From Gliomastix tumulicola (taxonomy: Eukaryota; Ascomycota; Sordariomycetes; Hypocreales; Bionectriaceae), in NCBI GenBank assembly GCA_001599755.1, contig BCHX01000002.1:2480001-2544000 (forward strand): a stretch of 64,000 bases of DNA, written 5' to 3'. The notes under the pieces are model-generated. The model did not search any database. It saw only the letters and a program-made list of their open reading frames with translations, and had not been told where the DNA came from. This document shows, piece by piece, positions 20,195 through 31,537 of the stretch. A program made the position numbers and the translations under genes. How positions within the stretch are numbered: the stretch's first letter is position 1; each line of letters begins with the position of its first letter.

Positions 20195-21124
20195 ATGTTC
20201 TCAAATAGACGCTCTGGTCTCGAATTGCTCCTGGAGAGGCCGCGCCCCAGCCTTTGGGAACAGTTTTGGGCATCACCTATCGTCTTCCTTGCCCGACGCC
20301 TGTACACAGTCACCAGGCCGCTGCCGCCTCCCGATCCCATCATCAATCCAGTGACGGTCGTCTGTGTCTCCGACACGCATAACGCCCAGTTTGAGCTCCC
20401 GGACGGCGATCTGCTCATCCACGCCGGCGACCTCACCCAGTCAGGTTCCTTCCAGGAGCTTCAGCTCGCCATCGACTGGCTCCGCTCGCAGCCGCATCGG
20501 CACAAGGTCGTCATCGCTGGCAATCATGACCTACTCTTGGATGCCATGCTCGACCACGGTCCTCCACGGGGACGACGCGACGTGCCCCCGCCGCCGCAGC
20601 AGCGTGAAGAGCTGGACTGGGGCGACATCATCCATCTCCAGGATTCAGCCGTGACGCTGACCTGCTCCAGCGGTCGCCGGCTCCGACTCTATGGCAGTCC
20701 GAAATCTGCCAAGCACGGTAACTGGGCCTTCCAGTACCCGCGCTCGCAGAATATCTGGAAAGATGCGGTGCCGGACGAAACTGATATCCTCATCACACAC
20801 GGCCCGCCCCGGGCACACCTCGACCTGAACCTAGGGTGCCATCACCTTCTTCATGAACTATGGAGAGTGCGCCCCTCTCTTCACGTTTTTGGCCATGTGC
20901 ACGAGGGACATGGGCATGAATGGCTATATTACGATGGACTTCAAAGTGCATTCGAAGGGGTTGTTACTCGCGGTGGGTTACTAAATCTGCTAAGGGTGAT
21001 AAAGGAGGCGCTGCTGTGGTGTTGGGCACCGATGAAGGAACCAAAGACGCTTCTGGTTAATCCCAGCATGGTGGGAGGATTGAGAGATAATGAAAGGCGA
21101 CGACCCATTGTCGCTATGATTTGA
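20195..21124 (+). CDS. Calcineurin-like metallophosphoesterase (MPPED/UPF0046 type)
   Basis: 309 aa, single exon. All metal-site motifs of the family occur in order: SDTHN (59-63), GDLTQSGS (from 78), GNHD (109-112), THGPP and GHVHEGHG. Such enzymes hydrolyse phosphomono- or diesters at a two-metal centre; the natural substrate of the fungal members is unknown. The N-terminal segment (EQFWASPIVFLARRLYTVTR) is hydrophobic and may be membrane-associated. A proline/arginine insert (about 121-140) lies between GNHD and the next strand. Length is normal and the start is supported by the preceding lack of an open frame. Confidence 0.9.
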   Translation: MFSNRRSGLELLLERPRPSLWEQFWASPIVFLARRLYTVTRPLPPPDPIINPVTVVCVSDTHNAQFELPDGDLLIHAGDLTQSGSFQELQLAIDWLRSQPHRHKVVIAGNHDLLLDAMLDHGPPRGRRDVPPPPQQREELDWGDIIHLQDSAVTLTCSSGRRLRLYGSPKSAKHGNWAFQYPRSQNIWKDAVPDETDILITHGPPRAHLDLNLGCHHLLHELWRVRPSLHVFGHVHEGHGHEWLYYDGLQSAFEGVVTRGGLLNLLRVIKEALLWCWAPMKEPKTLLVNPSMVGGLRDNERRRPIVAMI

Positions 21125-21424
21125 AAGCATTGGGGTTTCGTGTGATAGCTTATAGCTTGCGATGCCGCCTAGACAAACAAAACGTGTGGCTGTTCCGCCA
21201 CTATATTCAGATCCAGCAGGCGTCGACTTTGAACCTTAGCGTCGGGTTCCATGCCCGTGTCTAAGGGGATCACCAGGGCCTTTTCCAATCGTGGTACATG
21301 TTTCGTCCATTCCGGTTCGGTTTCCAGCTTCACCTCTTACATCATCCGGCTGTGGCAGCTTGAGCTGTCGACGTCCCCATGGTGATTTAGATACTCATTT
21401 TCTACTCACTAGGATGGGTAATTA
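21125..21424. other. Intergenic region between metallophosphoesterase and CHAT relic
   Basis: No feature seen beyond probable 3' flanking sequence of the two convergent units. Confidence 0.4.
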
Positions 21425-22110
21425 TTAGATGTAGGGGATGTATTGGATATGTGTGTAGAAATGTCTGTCTTCTAATACTACTACCCCATAGAAAACATAT
21501 GGTATCCAATACAACTTGTCGTCCTCGGGCTCCAATTCAACGACAGTTCTGGCTTCATCACCTCGAGCGAGGTCGCAGGTATGCACCCAATCATCCCTTA
21601 GTCTCCTGCATACGTGATAGAGCCCCTCGCTGGCGGTAAGCGCATGCAACCCGTGCTGTTTCATCCACTTATACACACTAACCACTACATCAAGACAAAC
21701 TCGGTCGTTAACCTTCCAGAGCGTACCAATAGTTTTCCGAAACCCAGCCAGCTGAAAGGCAGCAATAAGATGAAGGGCTTTCGTCAAAGAGTGTATCGTC
21801 AAGAGCCTCTCCCGTGCCACATACAGAGAAAGATAGGCTAGAAAAGACTTTCGGGTGCGGCAGTTGGTCTCAAAGAGGCTTTCTACAAGTGAGATATCCA
21901 TCTGCCAGTTTCAAGCCGCTCTTCAGCGGATCATCAAGATTGGTCTTGCCGTGGCCTGCGAAATGGAAGATGTCGCAGTCCTTGACGGACGGATGCTATA
22001 ATATCAGAGACATGAGCTTGGGGCTTCGAAGTATGGAGGCGCATCACGTCGCATAAGTTCGTGACTTTGCCTAGTATTTGAGGGCCGTGGCTGTACTGAT
22101 CAACAATGGA
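21425..22110 (-). pseudogene. CHAT (caspase-like) domain pseudogene
   Basis: The 5' part reads KDCDIFHFAGHG (catalytic His motif) then DPLKSGLKLADGYLT. The frame then shifts near 21898, stays open through FLAYLSLY, and a C-terminal portion reads LIAAFQLAGFRKTIGTLWKV and LYWIPYVFYGV. These match, segment by segment, the C-terminus of the intact CHAT protein at 39856 (DCDIFHFAGHG, LIAACQVAGFRHVIGTMWEV, LLWVPYVHYGI). The catalytic-cysteine stretch (CGTGEALDD) is found only in a different frame from its flanks, so at least two further indels bracket it. No TPR region is readable upstream. The relic is non-functional as sequenced. Base composition is normal, with little sign of RIP. Confidence 0.8.
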
Positions 22111-22925
22111 GCTGCCGTCTCGGTATCAGACAAGGCCCTTTCACTATTACTACGCATGTTTGACCGGCTGCACGGCAACGGCAGCTCCGCTTTTGTAATT
22201 GAGAACGTGGTGTCATCATACCTTTCAGGTTTAGCGCCCTCCTAGAGGGGTGCCGATTTATCCTATCGCGTGAAGCCACCGTGATTCATGTTTAGCAGCA
22301 TGTTTTGATCAGACCCTTTGTATTTCTCGATCTGGCACAGTCTGCGGAGGACGATTACAAAAGTTCTGCGCAGGACTTTTGCAATTGTCCTCTGTACGCA
22401 TTTCGGCAAATGAGTCTCCTGTCTCCAGCCCCCTCTTACTTCAACGTCATATTACATCGACGTACTCTGGGGTGGCAATCAAGATCGGCGTTGATTAGAC
22501 CCTGAATGGTAATCAATTAACCTGAACATTCTTCTGGCAGCATGCTGCGACGTTGCTTCTGCTGCGAAGAGCTCCATCACGGCATTGTCGAAGCTCGGTC
22601 AATTCGTTAACCACAATCCGCAGAGTTGGCCATTCCCACCAAACCATTAATCCAAATTTCTGCAATAATAATCAAGAATGACGAAGTTTCTCTGAGTTGA
22701 CATGGAAGCAAGCTGTTGATGGTAATACGGGCGCAAAATAATTATCCCCGCTAGGCCGCAGGAAACCCTCTCGCGACCTTCTCTATTCGGTAACTGCAGC
22801 ATGGGAACATGATGCCGGGTAGCCGGATCAGCCATGTATATATATATATATATCATGGAGCTATGGCTCGCTCAAGGCGCTCAAGGAGCTCTAGGAGCTT
22901 TGCGCAGCCGTCCAAATTGCCCATC
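22111..22925. other. Intergenic region upstream of the sedolisin gene
   Basis: No gene seen. A (TA)n run at 22836-22852 lies about 75 bp before the sedolisin ATG. It may serve as, or mask, a TATA element. Confidence 0.45.
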
Positions 22926-25155
22926 ATGTTCGTCTCCAGCTTGTCTCTTTCTCTCGCCGCCATCGGCGCCATTTTGCATGTCAATGGCTTGCCTGCATCG
23001 TCGTACGCGGTCAAGGAGCGACACATTGTGCCTCGAGGATGGTCGGAGATCGGGAAGCCGTCCGGATCTGACATCATCACGCTGTCAATCGGCTTGAAGC
23101 AAAGCAACGAGGGTGAGGTTGAGAGACATCTCATGGAAGTCTCTGACCCAACTCACCACCGATACGGCGACCATCTCACAGCGGAGGAGATCAACGACAT
23201 CGTGGCTCCGTCTGATGAGACGGTCGATCTTGTTCACGCTTGGTTGACGGAACATGGCATTCCAGACATTGCAGAGAATCCTGCTCGGGACTGGGTCACT
23301 ATTCAAATCACAATCGAACAGGCGGAGGAGCTTCTGCAGACGACCTACTCGACCTACCAACACACTGATGGATCTACCCTGTCACGAGCGAAGGAATGGT
23401 CGCTGCCTCTTCGCCTGCATGAGCACGTAGACGTTGTGCAGCCTACGACCTCGTTCTGGCGGCCTAAGCGAAAGGCAACGACGTTGGGACCCCTTCATGA
23501 GGAAGTCTCGTATCCAATGTCGTGGTGGGAGCACACAGGCAAGGATCTATATGGCGGCGGATTCCACGTAAGTTGAATTGGCTACTATGAAATGCAGATT
23601 CTTGCGTTTTTCGCTGACACCAGCTATGACAGACTGAGAGTCTTGGTTCAGACGCAGGTGCAATCGCGAAAGTGTGCAACATCAGCTTCACCACACCTAC
23701 CTGCCTTCGCACCCTCTATGGAACTATTGACTATAAGCCACAAGCAGCCAAGAAGAACAAGCTCGGGATTACGAACTACCTTAACGAGACCAGCAACCGG
23801 CCCGACATTCAGAAAGCCCTCCAGGCGTTCCGCCCGGAAGCTGTCGCTGCAGCGGACGAGTTCAAGATCGTCAAGATTGACAACCCGATCGACGTTCAGA
23901 CTCCAACTCTGACCCCGGAGCAGCTTGACGCAGGCCTCAACATCGAAGGCGTCCTGGACGCGGAGCTTTCGCTCAGTATCGCCTGGCCAACTCAACTGGT
24001 TTCTTGGTTGACTGGTGGTTCGCCGCCATTCATTCCAGATCTCTCGACCCCGACAAACACGAATGAGCCGTATCTGGCATGGCTGAATTTTGTTCTGGCC
24101 GAGAAGGATCTTCCCCAGGTTATCAGCACATCCTACGGAGAGGATGTAAGTGACTTTTTTTTCGCTTCATTCATTCATTTCTGTCTGCCTCGCGCGCTAA
24201 TCCGTACCCGCCGCCCATCGCAGGAACAAACTATTCCAGAGTCGTACGCGAGGAGAGCCTGTGCCGGTTTTGCCCAACTTGGCGCTCGTGGTATCTCCGT
24301 CCTTTTCTCTTCCGGCGACAGCGGCGTTGGCTCAGACGGCACGTGCTTCTCCAACACGGATCCCGACAAGGCTGAGTTCCTTCCGGCCTTCCCGGCCAGC
24401 TGCCCCTGGGTCACAGCCGTAGGCGCGACGGAGGGGTTCGCTCCCGAAATCACAGTGTAAGTGCCGTCTATAGACTTGTATGGCCCCATCACTGACAGAG
24501 ACATCCTGCGCGCGCGCCCAGTCAACGCTTCGGTTCCGGTGCTGGGTTCAGCAATTACTTTCCGCAGCCGGCCTACCAGAAGAAGACGGTCCATAACTAC
24601 ATTCGCAGCCTCAACGGCACGTACGATGGCCTGTACAACAAGAAGGGCCGAGGATATCCAGATGTAGCCGCTCAAGGGTACGTTTTCTCAGCACAACCTG
24701 GTCTACCTTACGGCGGCTTCCAATCTCTAACTTCTTCCTCAGTAATCATGATGCCATCGTCTGGGCTGGCAACATTCGCACCGTTGGAGGCTCGTCAGCC
24801 TCCAGCCCGACCTTTGCTGCCGTCATCGCTCTAGTCAATGATGCACTCCTCGCCAGAGGGAGGAAGCCGCTTGGATTCTTGAATCCGTGGATCTACGGCG
24901 GCGCGTATAAAGCTCTGACTGATGTCACGGTCGGTAGCAGCTTCGGCTGTAATACCTCGGGTTTCCCCGCTCAGGAGGGTTGGGACGCCGCGACTGGATT
25001 CGGAACTCCGGTAAGTTCTTCTGCGCGCATATTGCATGTTGGCGATTTGCACCATCGTTCTCCGCTGACCTGAGGAATAGAACTTCAAGAAGCTGCTCGC
25101 CGCTGCGTTCGCAACGGACAAGTATGACAGGAGCGTCCTGCCGAGCCACGAGTGA
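22926..25155 (+). CDS. Secreted sedolisin-type tripeptidyl-peptidase (S53)
   Basis: 628 aa in six exons: 22926-23567, 23633-24145, 24224-24456, 24522-24677, 24743-25010 and 25081-25155. All introns have GTAAGT or GTACGT donors and AG acceptors with consistent phase. A signal peptide (VSSLSLSLAAIGAILHVNG) precedes a pro-kumamolisin propeptide (about 30-200; GDHLTAEEINDIVAPSDETV). The catalytic domain has Glu319 and Asp323 (EGVLD, spacing as in EANLD), the oxyanion Asp in SSGDSGVG, and the nucleophile Ser (about 533) in GGSSASSPTFA, where T is more usual before the Ser. The protein should remove N-terminal tripeptides at acid pH outside the cell. Start at 22926 was chosen because it places the signal peptide at the N-terminus. 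Confidence 0.93.
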
Positions 25156-26707
25156 TTGTGCTCTGGAGCGCTCCGTTAGTTACTGAGTATGTAGGGTTTG
25201 TAGCTTGGATGAGACAGATACCGTACATACTACTTTATATTCACCATGGTGACTTTCTGTCAAGAACAAATCTTGGATTGGGGGGTGAGGAGAGTGAATG
25301 GGTGTATAGATAGGCAGTGATGCCATGGCGAGGTATCAGGGAGTACCAAGGATAGGTGCACACCGATTTCTCGACTTATACTGTAACAGGATGAAAGCAA
25401 CATCGAACAGTGCGGACCATTCCGGAGTAAGTGCACTGCCCGCTTGCCGCCCGACACGGCCACAATTATGTAATTCGGATGATGATGCTCGGCTACAGAT
25501 TCAATGTGGCTGGTCGCGATGCGCTCGGCCGATTCTTTGGTGGGCTTAGGGAGGTGGGCATGGCATGGCAAAGTCGTCAGAGCCTTGGTTGAATATGGCA
25601 CAAAACGAGGGCGTCCTTATTAATAAACAGGATGCCACCGTTGCGGAAAGACACGTGGAGGGGGAGATGAGCGGACACATTTGCGATTTTAACACTCCTT
25701 GATATCGGCACAGCACATCTGCCAGGAATATGCTGAAGGGGGCGCTCACTGTTTCGACACAGAGCACACATTGATTGATATCTTCGGAGCCGGAGACTAG
25801 TGTCAATAAAACTACCTACAGGTAAAGTATTCTAATCAGCACCCCTGAGTTTTTCTTATCTGGGACGACATACTCACTGTCAGCTTCTCAACAGCAGTAA
25901 GCAAAAAATGGTAATCGCCGACATTAGCCTGATCTGCTGGTCTCCCAAAGGTCTCGATTGGCGCGCAAAAGGTCCGACTACGAAAAGGACCCTGAAAAGT
26001 ACCCCGCGCTGCGAGGGATCAAAAACGGTAGGTGGTACTGGCAAAATCCAGAGGCGTGGCAGAGAGTGGGCTGATATATACTCGTAACATGTGGAATGTC
26101 TTTTGCAACGGAATCGCGTGCTACACTAACGCATCACGACGCTTGGCTTCGCATATTACTGGCAGAGATGGGCGGTCAAGGGTCGCTTGGCCCCCAAACT
26201 GCAGAGTCTGAGGGTGTTGTCTTCATAACGGCATCTTCCAAATGGGCCCCCCTCGGGGCCGAAGAATGATTTTTCTATCCGAATTTGATATGGGGCATCA
26301 GAGTGCTTTTCTCGACATTATGGCACACGTCAAGAGCAGATGGTTATAGCTTATCTGGAGGGGGAGGGGGGGGGGGGGGTGACGAGGCCAAGAAGGACGC
26401 GCCCAAGAAGGCTTAATCTCTCCCCCCTACTGGATTCCTGGCGTCGGCGCGCGGTAACGGTCTGAATGAATTCATGTCTTGGCGGGAAGGGAGGGGGGGG
26501 GGGGGGGGGGGGGGGGGGATACATGGAATTCATAGATAAAGCGAGTGACTCCTGTATGTTCGAGATACAAGAGGGGCAATACCCCTCAGTATCAAGGCTT
26601 ACAGGTGGTTAACTATATATATCCCACGCAGTCCTCGTTATCACACCGGAATCTGTGTTCTCCTTGTCCTTCCTAGGAGCAGTTCTATACCCAACACCGA
26701 CTGAACC
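25156..26707. other. 1.5-kb intergenic region with poly-G tracts
   Basis: No coding signal. It contains poly-G runs at 26366-26379 (14) and 26493-26518 (26), the second being about 190 bp upstream of the P450 start. A TATA-like ctatatatatccc lies at about 26614-26626. Confidence 0.5.
26493..26518. repeat. Poly-G tract (26 nt) upstream of the P450 gene
   Basis: An unbroken run of 26 G preceded by ggagg-type sequence. A shorter 14-nt run lies 113 bp upstream. It lies in the P450 promoter region. Confidence 0.95.
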
Positions 26708-28415
26708 ATGGATCATCTCACTCGCCCACGTCTTATTGCCATCTTGGTGGGCATTGGCGCTCACCAGGTCGTTTTTCGTCACGGAGAATGGGACAGTCAT
26801 GCCCATCTCATCCTGGCCAGCCACATGTTGGCCCTGATCACAGGCATCGCGGCTGCCGTGTACCGCGGGAACACATTCCCGTACATCGAAGTGCTCCTGA
26901 CGGGGAGCTGCTACCTAGCGGGCCTCTACCTGAGCATGCTCGTCTACCGGGCTTCCCCTCTCCATCGATTGTCCCGATATCCGGGCCCGTTCCTCGCTAG
27001 GCTGAGCAAGTTCTGGATGACGAGGCGTTCCCTGCGGAAACTGCGCATGTTCGAGGAGATGCAGCATCTCCACGCTCAGTACGGAGACTACGTGCGAGTT
27101 GGCCCTTGTGAGCTCTCCATTGCCGATCCGGATGCTATTGAGGCTCTATACGGCTCCAAGTCCCCCGTCTCCAAGGGACCATTCTACTCCCAAGCCGGAC
27201 CGTACGTATCCCTCCATTCAACCCGCGACAAAGCCGATCACGCTCGCCGCCGCAAGGTTTGGTCGCAGGCCTTTTCCATCAACGCACTTGATCAATACAA
27301 CCCACGCGTGTCGGCCGCAATTGCCGAGCTCCTCCAAGTCATCGACAGGGACCACAGCCGGGCCCCGATCAACGTTGCAGACTGGTTCGCCTACTTCACG
27401 TTTGACGTCCTGGAGGAGCTTGCCTTTGGCCGGAACTCGGGCATGCTGCGTCGCGGCGAGGACGGATACGTATTCAAGACGTTCCGCGGGGGCCAGGGCG
27501 CCCTCGCCCTGGCGTACCATATCCCGTGGCTGTCAAGCATAACGCTGAGGATGCCGATACTCAACACGAAGCTCCAGGCATTCCAGGAGTGGACTTGGAA
27601 GCAGCTGGAAGCGCGAGCTGCGAACGAGCCTGACCAGCTTGACATCTTCAGCTGGGTTCTCGACGCCTACAACGGAGGGCCAAAGACGCCTGCCGACAGG
27701 CTCCGCCTAATCGGGGACGGACAGTTTATCGTTCTAGCGGGCAGTGATACAGTCGCCTCGACCCTGACCTGGCTGTTCTTTGAGCTCGCGCACAACCCGG
27801 CCTACGTCGGTCGCCTGCGGGAGCAGTTGCTCGCCTTGCCGAGCCTGAGCACCGAGCATCTCGAGGGTGTCGAACTGCTCGATGCCTTGGTCAACGAGAC
27901 ATTGCGCCTGTACCTGCCCGTCCCATCAGGCCTGCAGCGGCTGACGCCCCCGGAAGGGCTGTCCATCGGAGATCACCACATCCCAGGCAACACAGTCGTT
28001 CAGGCTCCGTGGCACACGGTCTGCAGAGACGCACGGTGTTTCGCTCAACCTGACGAGTTTGTTCCCGAGCGATGGACCACACGACCTGAATTGATCAAGA
28101 AGAGATCTGTGTTTATCCCGTTTAGTAGCGGTGAGTCTCTCCTCTCAGCTGTGCCCTTTCCCCCGCCCTCGGCTCTCGAGAAAGAACTCCATGATATACT
28201 AGCTGATACTGACCGCTTTTCTCATAGGGGTCTATGCCTGCCTCGGAAAGAGGCTGGCGTTGTCGAAGGTCCGGCGTGTGACGGCTGAAATCTTGACTCG
28301 TTACGATATCGCTCATGTTCCGGGCCACGATAGAGATGCTTTTCCTGAGGCGAGGCAAGATGCCTTTGTGTTGCTGTCTGCGCCGCTGCCTCTCGTCTTC
28401 TCTCCAGTAGACTAA
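26708..28415 (+). CDS. Cytochrome P450 monooxygenase
   Basis: 536 aa in two exons (26708-28130, 28228-28415; intron GTGAGT..TAG inside the haem-binding loop codon). Family marks are all present: I-helix AGSDT (about 345), ETLR of the K-helix (about 397), FVPERW and the haem loop FSSGVYACLG with ligand Cys479. The N-terminus has two or three hydrophobic segments (LIAILVGIGAHQVVF, LALITGIAAAVY, YLAGLYLSMLVY) before SRYPGP. This multi-pass anchor occurs in many fungal secondary-metabolism P450s in the ER membrane. The substrate cannot be read. Neighbours are a secreted protease and an unknown secreted protein, with no biosynthetic core enzyme nearby. The C-terminus is intact. Confidence 0.93.
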
Positions 28416-29704
28416 GCTGCTAAGCAGCCGAGCTAGAAGTAGAGAGAGTGGAGGAATATGTGCGGACTGGCCCAACTTTGCGTGCTGTTCATGTCGCCTA
28501 TCAATATTTATGATGATGAATCTTGAAAACAAACCACAGCTTCGTCTGTTCCGTGACTCAGACAGCCCGTGCGTCGAGCCTTGCATCCATATTACCAAAT
28601 ATTAAAGTATAAATAGAGTAACGAAGTAGTAACGAAGTAAGCATCTTAAGTTAACGGACTTGTCCGAATAATACAACAAAAGGCTCTCTGAAACAAGGCA
28701 GGCTGTTCAAAAATTCCATTAGCTACGTGTCTCTCGTATGGCTCATCTTTCAGCTCGAGGTTCGATTACGGGAGCATGGACGGGGTTATGAGGCTATGGC
28801 ACAAGGTGTAATATGCTGGTTACACGCGAGGCTCCAATGTTGCCAAACTGTCAGCGGCCCCAGTGGTCCCTCTAGCTAGGCTGTGGTGCTTTAGCACGAT
28901 GTGGACAGGACAAGTGGGAGTCGAGGACTAGGTATGACACTGTTGAACCAATAAACACAGGTGCAGCGTTACCAAGAAAGGCCATGTGCATGACTCGAGG
29001 CATCTAGCGGACTTACACCTATCCCTTCGATGTGTGACTGTGAACAAAAGAGCTTCTGCATAAGGCATCGTGATGTCTGGCGACCGCCCAGTTTCAATCA
29101 AATCCAAAAATAGGCTACCTGTGCCTCTCTCCAATGTGCTTGCACTCTCGCGTGAGTGGAACAGTCGCCCGTATCACGTAAACACGGAGGTGGCCACCCC
29201 ATGGGGGCGTAATACAGTGGATGTCCAAGGCAGGATATGTGTCAACGGACTCTGAAGCGGCCTTGCTTGCGGATCTGACCTTGGAGTTGAAACTCCACCC
29301 CTTACTCTGACCTCGGGCGATCAGTTCTCTGTCTGTGCAAGATATCAACTGCACTGCTCCCTTGTGGGCCCGAGGGGGCGAGAGACTGGAGGCTTTGGCG
29401 ACAAGGCTCCGTGATTGGACTGAAGCCTTTTCCGACTGAAACTTCGGCAAGGCCTGAGGCCGAGGCTGTAACATCTGCAATTGACACACCGTTACCATGG
29501 CTGTCCAAGTCAAGTTTAGGAAATGATTCAAGTATATATAATACCTCTTTCCCCTCCAAACGATGATACCCCCAACAGCCCATTCTTCTCTTCTGCATCT
29601 CTGCACAGAACGACTCATCTCATCCAGACTCCCCTTGAGCACCTCCCAATCGTTCTTTTCCTACATCGCAATCGACTTTCGTCTTCTCATCACTTTACTC
29701 CACA
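28416..29704. other. 1.3-kb intergenic region
   Basis: No supported gene; scattered frames only. The distal end holds the promoter of the next gene, with a TATA-like gtatatataata at about 29531-29542 and a CT-rich leader before the ATG at 29705. Confidence 0.5.
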
Positions 29705-31078
29705 ATGAGATTCATTCCTATGGCTGTGGCAGCTTTTGCCTTTGCCACCAGAGCTACGGCACGTGACGTTGACCCTCTAGAGGTTTTGGATGACCCAGAG
29801 CTATTCTGCAAAGGTTGGGATTTGAGGACTGTTGAAGGCTGCCGAGAGGCTTGGGAAATCATCGGGGGAAGTATCACCATCGAGCTTTTCATCAAGACAC
29901 ATTGGGGTACGTCATTCAACAAAAAGGCTTCACCCAGTCGTCGTATGCTCCTCTGTTTCTAACGTGTATGCGCGCGCGCGCGTCTTTTAGAGGGCCAGGA
30001 CAACTGGCTGAAGAACCTCGGAGATCTATTCACCGACGGATTGCCTACTGAGCTCGACAACTGCGCTAATATCGATAGCGGCTGCACCACGCCCCCGGCC
30101 AACTGCACGAAGCTCTTCGATAACCCGGCCGATGTCGTCAAGCAAGGTTCCTTCTGGGTGTTCAGGGCTGTCGAAGGTCTCCACTCGAAGCTGCAGGCCT
30201 TGAAAGGTGCGCTTGTCGACGCGACTATTATTACCAGCTTGGAGATCCCGAAGATGATCGAGGAGTTCGAGGCCGCCGAGCCTGATCCTTCAGAGATCTT
30301 CAAATGGGCCTCCTTTGCCCTCAGCATTGGGAGCAGCATCACCGGCGTTATCGGCGGGCCGGCAGAGCCGGTCGGGGTGGTCCTCGACATCGCGGCCACC
30401 ATCATGGACGCCGTTGAGCCTGACGACCCCGAAAGTAACCTGGCGAATGTTACCAGCGCCTTGTCGTCCGTCTACGGCGCCACGTCCAAGGGCCTAGGGA
30501 AGATGCTCTCCGTGGCAACCGGACACGGTACCAAGAAGGACTACCATGAGCTTCCAGCACCGGTGGACGATACCTTCGAAACAGACATTGCGAGGTTCTT
30601 CAACGGCGGCTTCTGGCTCCTCGATGACGACACAGACATCTTCGTTGATATGAGGGACAACATAGAGGCTAACATTAGATATAAGCTCGTCGACATCGCC
30701 CTCAAAGCCGCCGAGTACCAGCTCTTCTCCGACCAGAGGGTTACCGAGGAGGAGGACTGCAACAGGAAGGGGCAGCAGTGGATGCTCTTCCAGGGAGAAC
30801 ACTCGTGCTTCTCCCTGTTCCAGTCTTTCGAGGGCCACTACAGGGGCGCCAGCGAGGAGATATACGACCTCATGGGGGAGTGGGGGATCCCGGATAGGTT
30901 GACGTACTACACGTTCCTGAACGAGTGTGCTGCCACTGGCGGGGACGAGATCAAGCCGGGTGTGACGGGTCACCTGGGCGTCCCTACCTGCTTTGTCAAT
31001 GTTCCCTCGAAGAAGCTCATCGACGTTCGTCAGATTGATCCTTACCACCCGTCAAACTGGGTGTTGAAGGACTGGTAG
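29705..31078 (+). CDS. Secreted protein of unknown family
   Basis: 429 aa, two exons (29705-29906, 29991-31078; intron GTACGT..TAG containing a (CG)n run). The N-terminus MRFIPMAVAAFAFATRATA is a clean signal peptide. The mature protein has about ten cysteines (for example FCKGWD, NCANIDSGC, NCTKLF, CFSLFQ, NECAATGG, PTCFVNV) and two similar stretches, FWVFRAVEGLHSKLQ (about 115) and CFSLFQSFEGHYRGA (about 348). This suggests an internally duplicated module. Between them a Gly/Ala-rich hydrophobic helix pair (FALSIGSSITGVIGGPAEPV) might contact membranes. No catalytic motif is evident and I do not recognise a named family. It could be an effector or cell-wall protein; this is inference. A broken paralogue lies at 11018. 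TATA and CT-rich leader are properly placed. Confidence 0.8.
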
Positions 31079-31537
31079 AGGCCCTCGCTAATGACGGCAC
31101 GGTTTGACGTGTTGCGCCCTCGGTCTATGTCCTATTGATCTGATTCGGTCTGTTCTTACGATCTGGTTTCTTCTATCGTTCCATAGTTATATTTGCTTTT
31201 GATTTTATTGCTTTTATGCATAACGAATCGAAACATCCGTCGCGTGCTATAGAAGGGATAGAATGGGTTTTAATCATTTATATATTCCATTAAAACACAC
31301 AAAGATGCCTGGACCTGAATGCATGAAGGGCTCAATTTGAGCAGAACACTAGAAATTACAAGAAACAAGGGATTTATGGGGGCAATTTGCCTTTTAGCGA
31401 GTTTGAGAATCTGAATCTGACGAATGCCAGCACATCTTCTGTCCAAAAGGAGCATTTAATGGATTGAAGACCCTTGCTGGTGCCATTATCTATGGGGTAT
31501 AATCTCGACGAAGAATCTGAATCTGTGGTGAGTGAGC
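31079..31537. other. Intergenic region between convergent genes
   Basis: Low-GC 3' flank shared by the convergent units ending at 31078 and 31538. No feature seen. Confidence 0.4.

Noticed and set aside
9712..28415. A secondary-metabolite cluster spanning the lipocalin-like protein, P450 and regulators
   Set aside because: No core synthase is present and the genes are separated by proteases, a phosphoesterase and pseudogenes.
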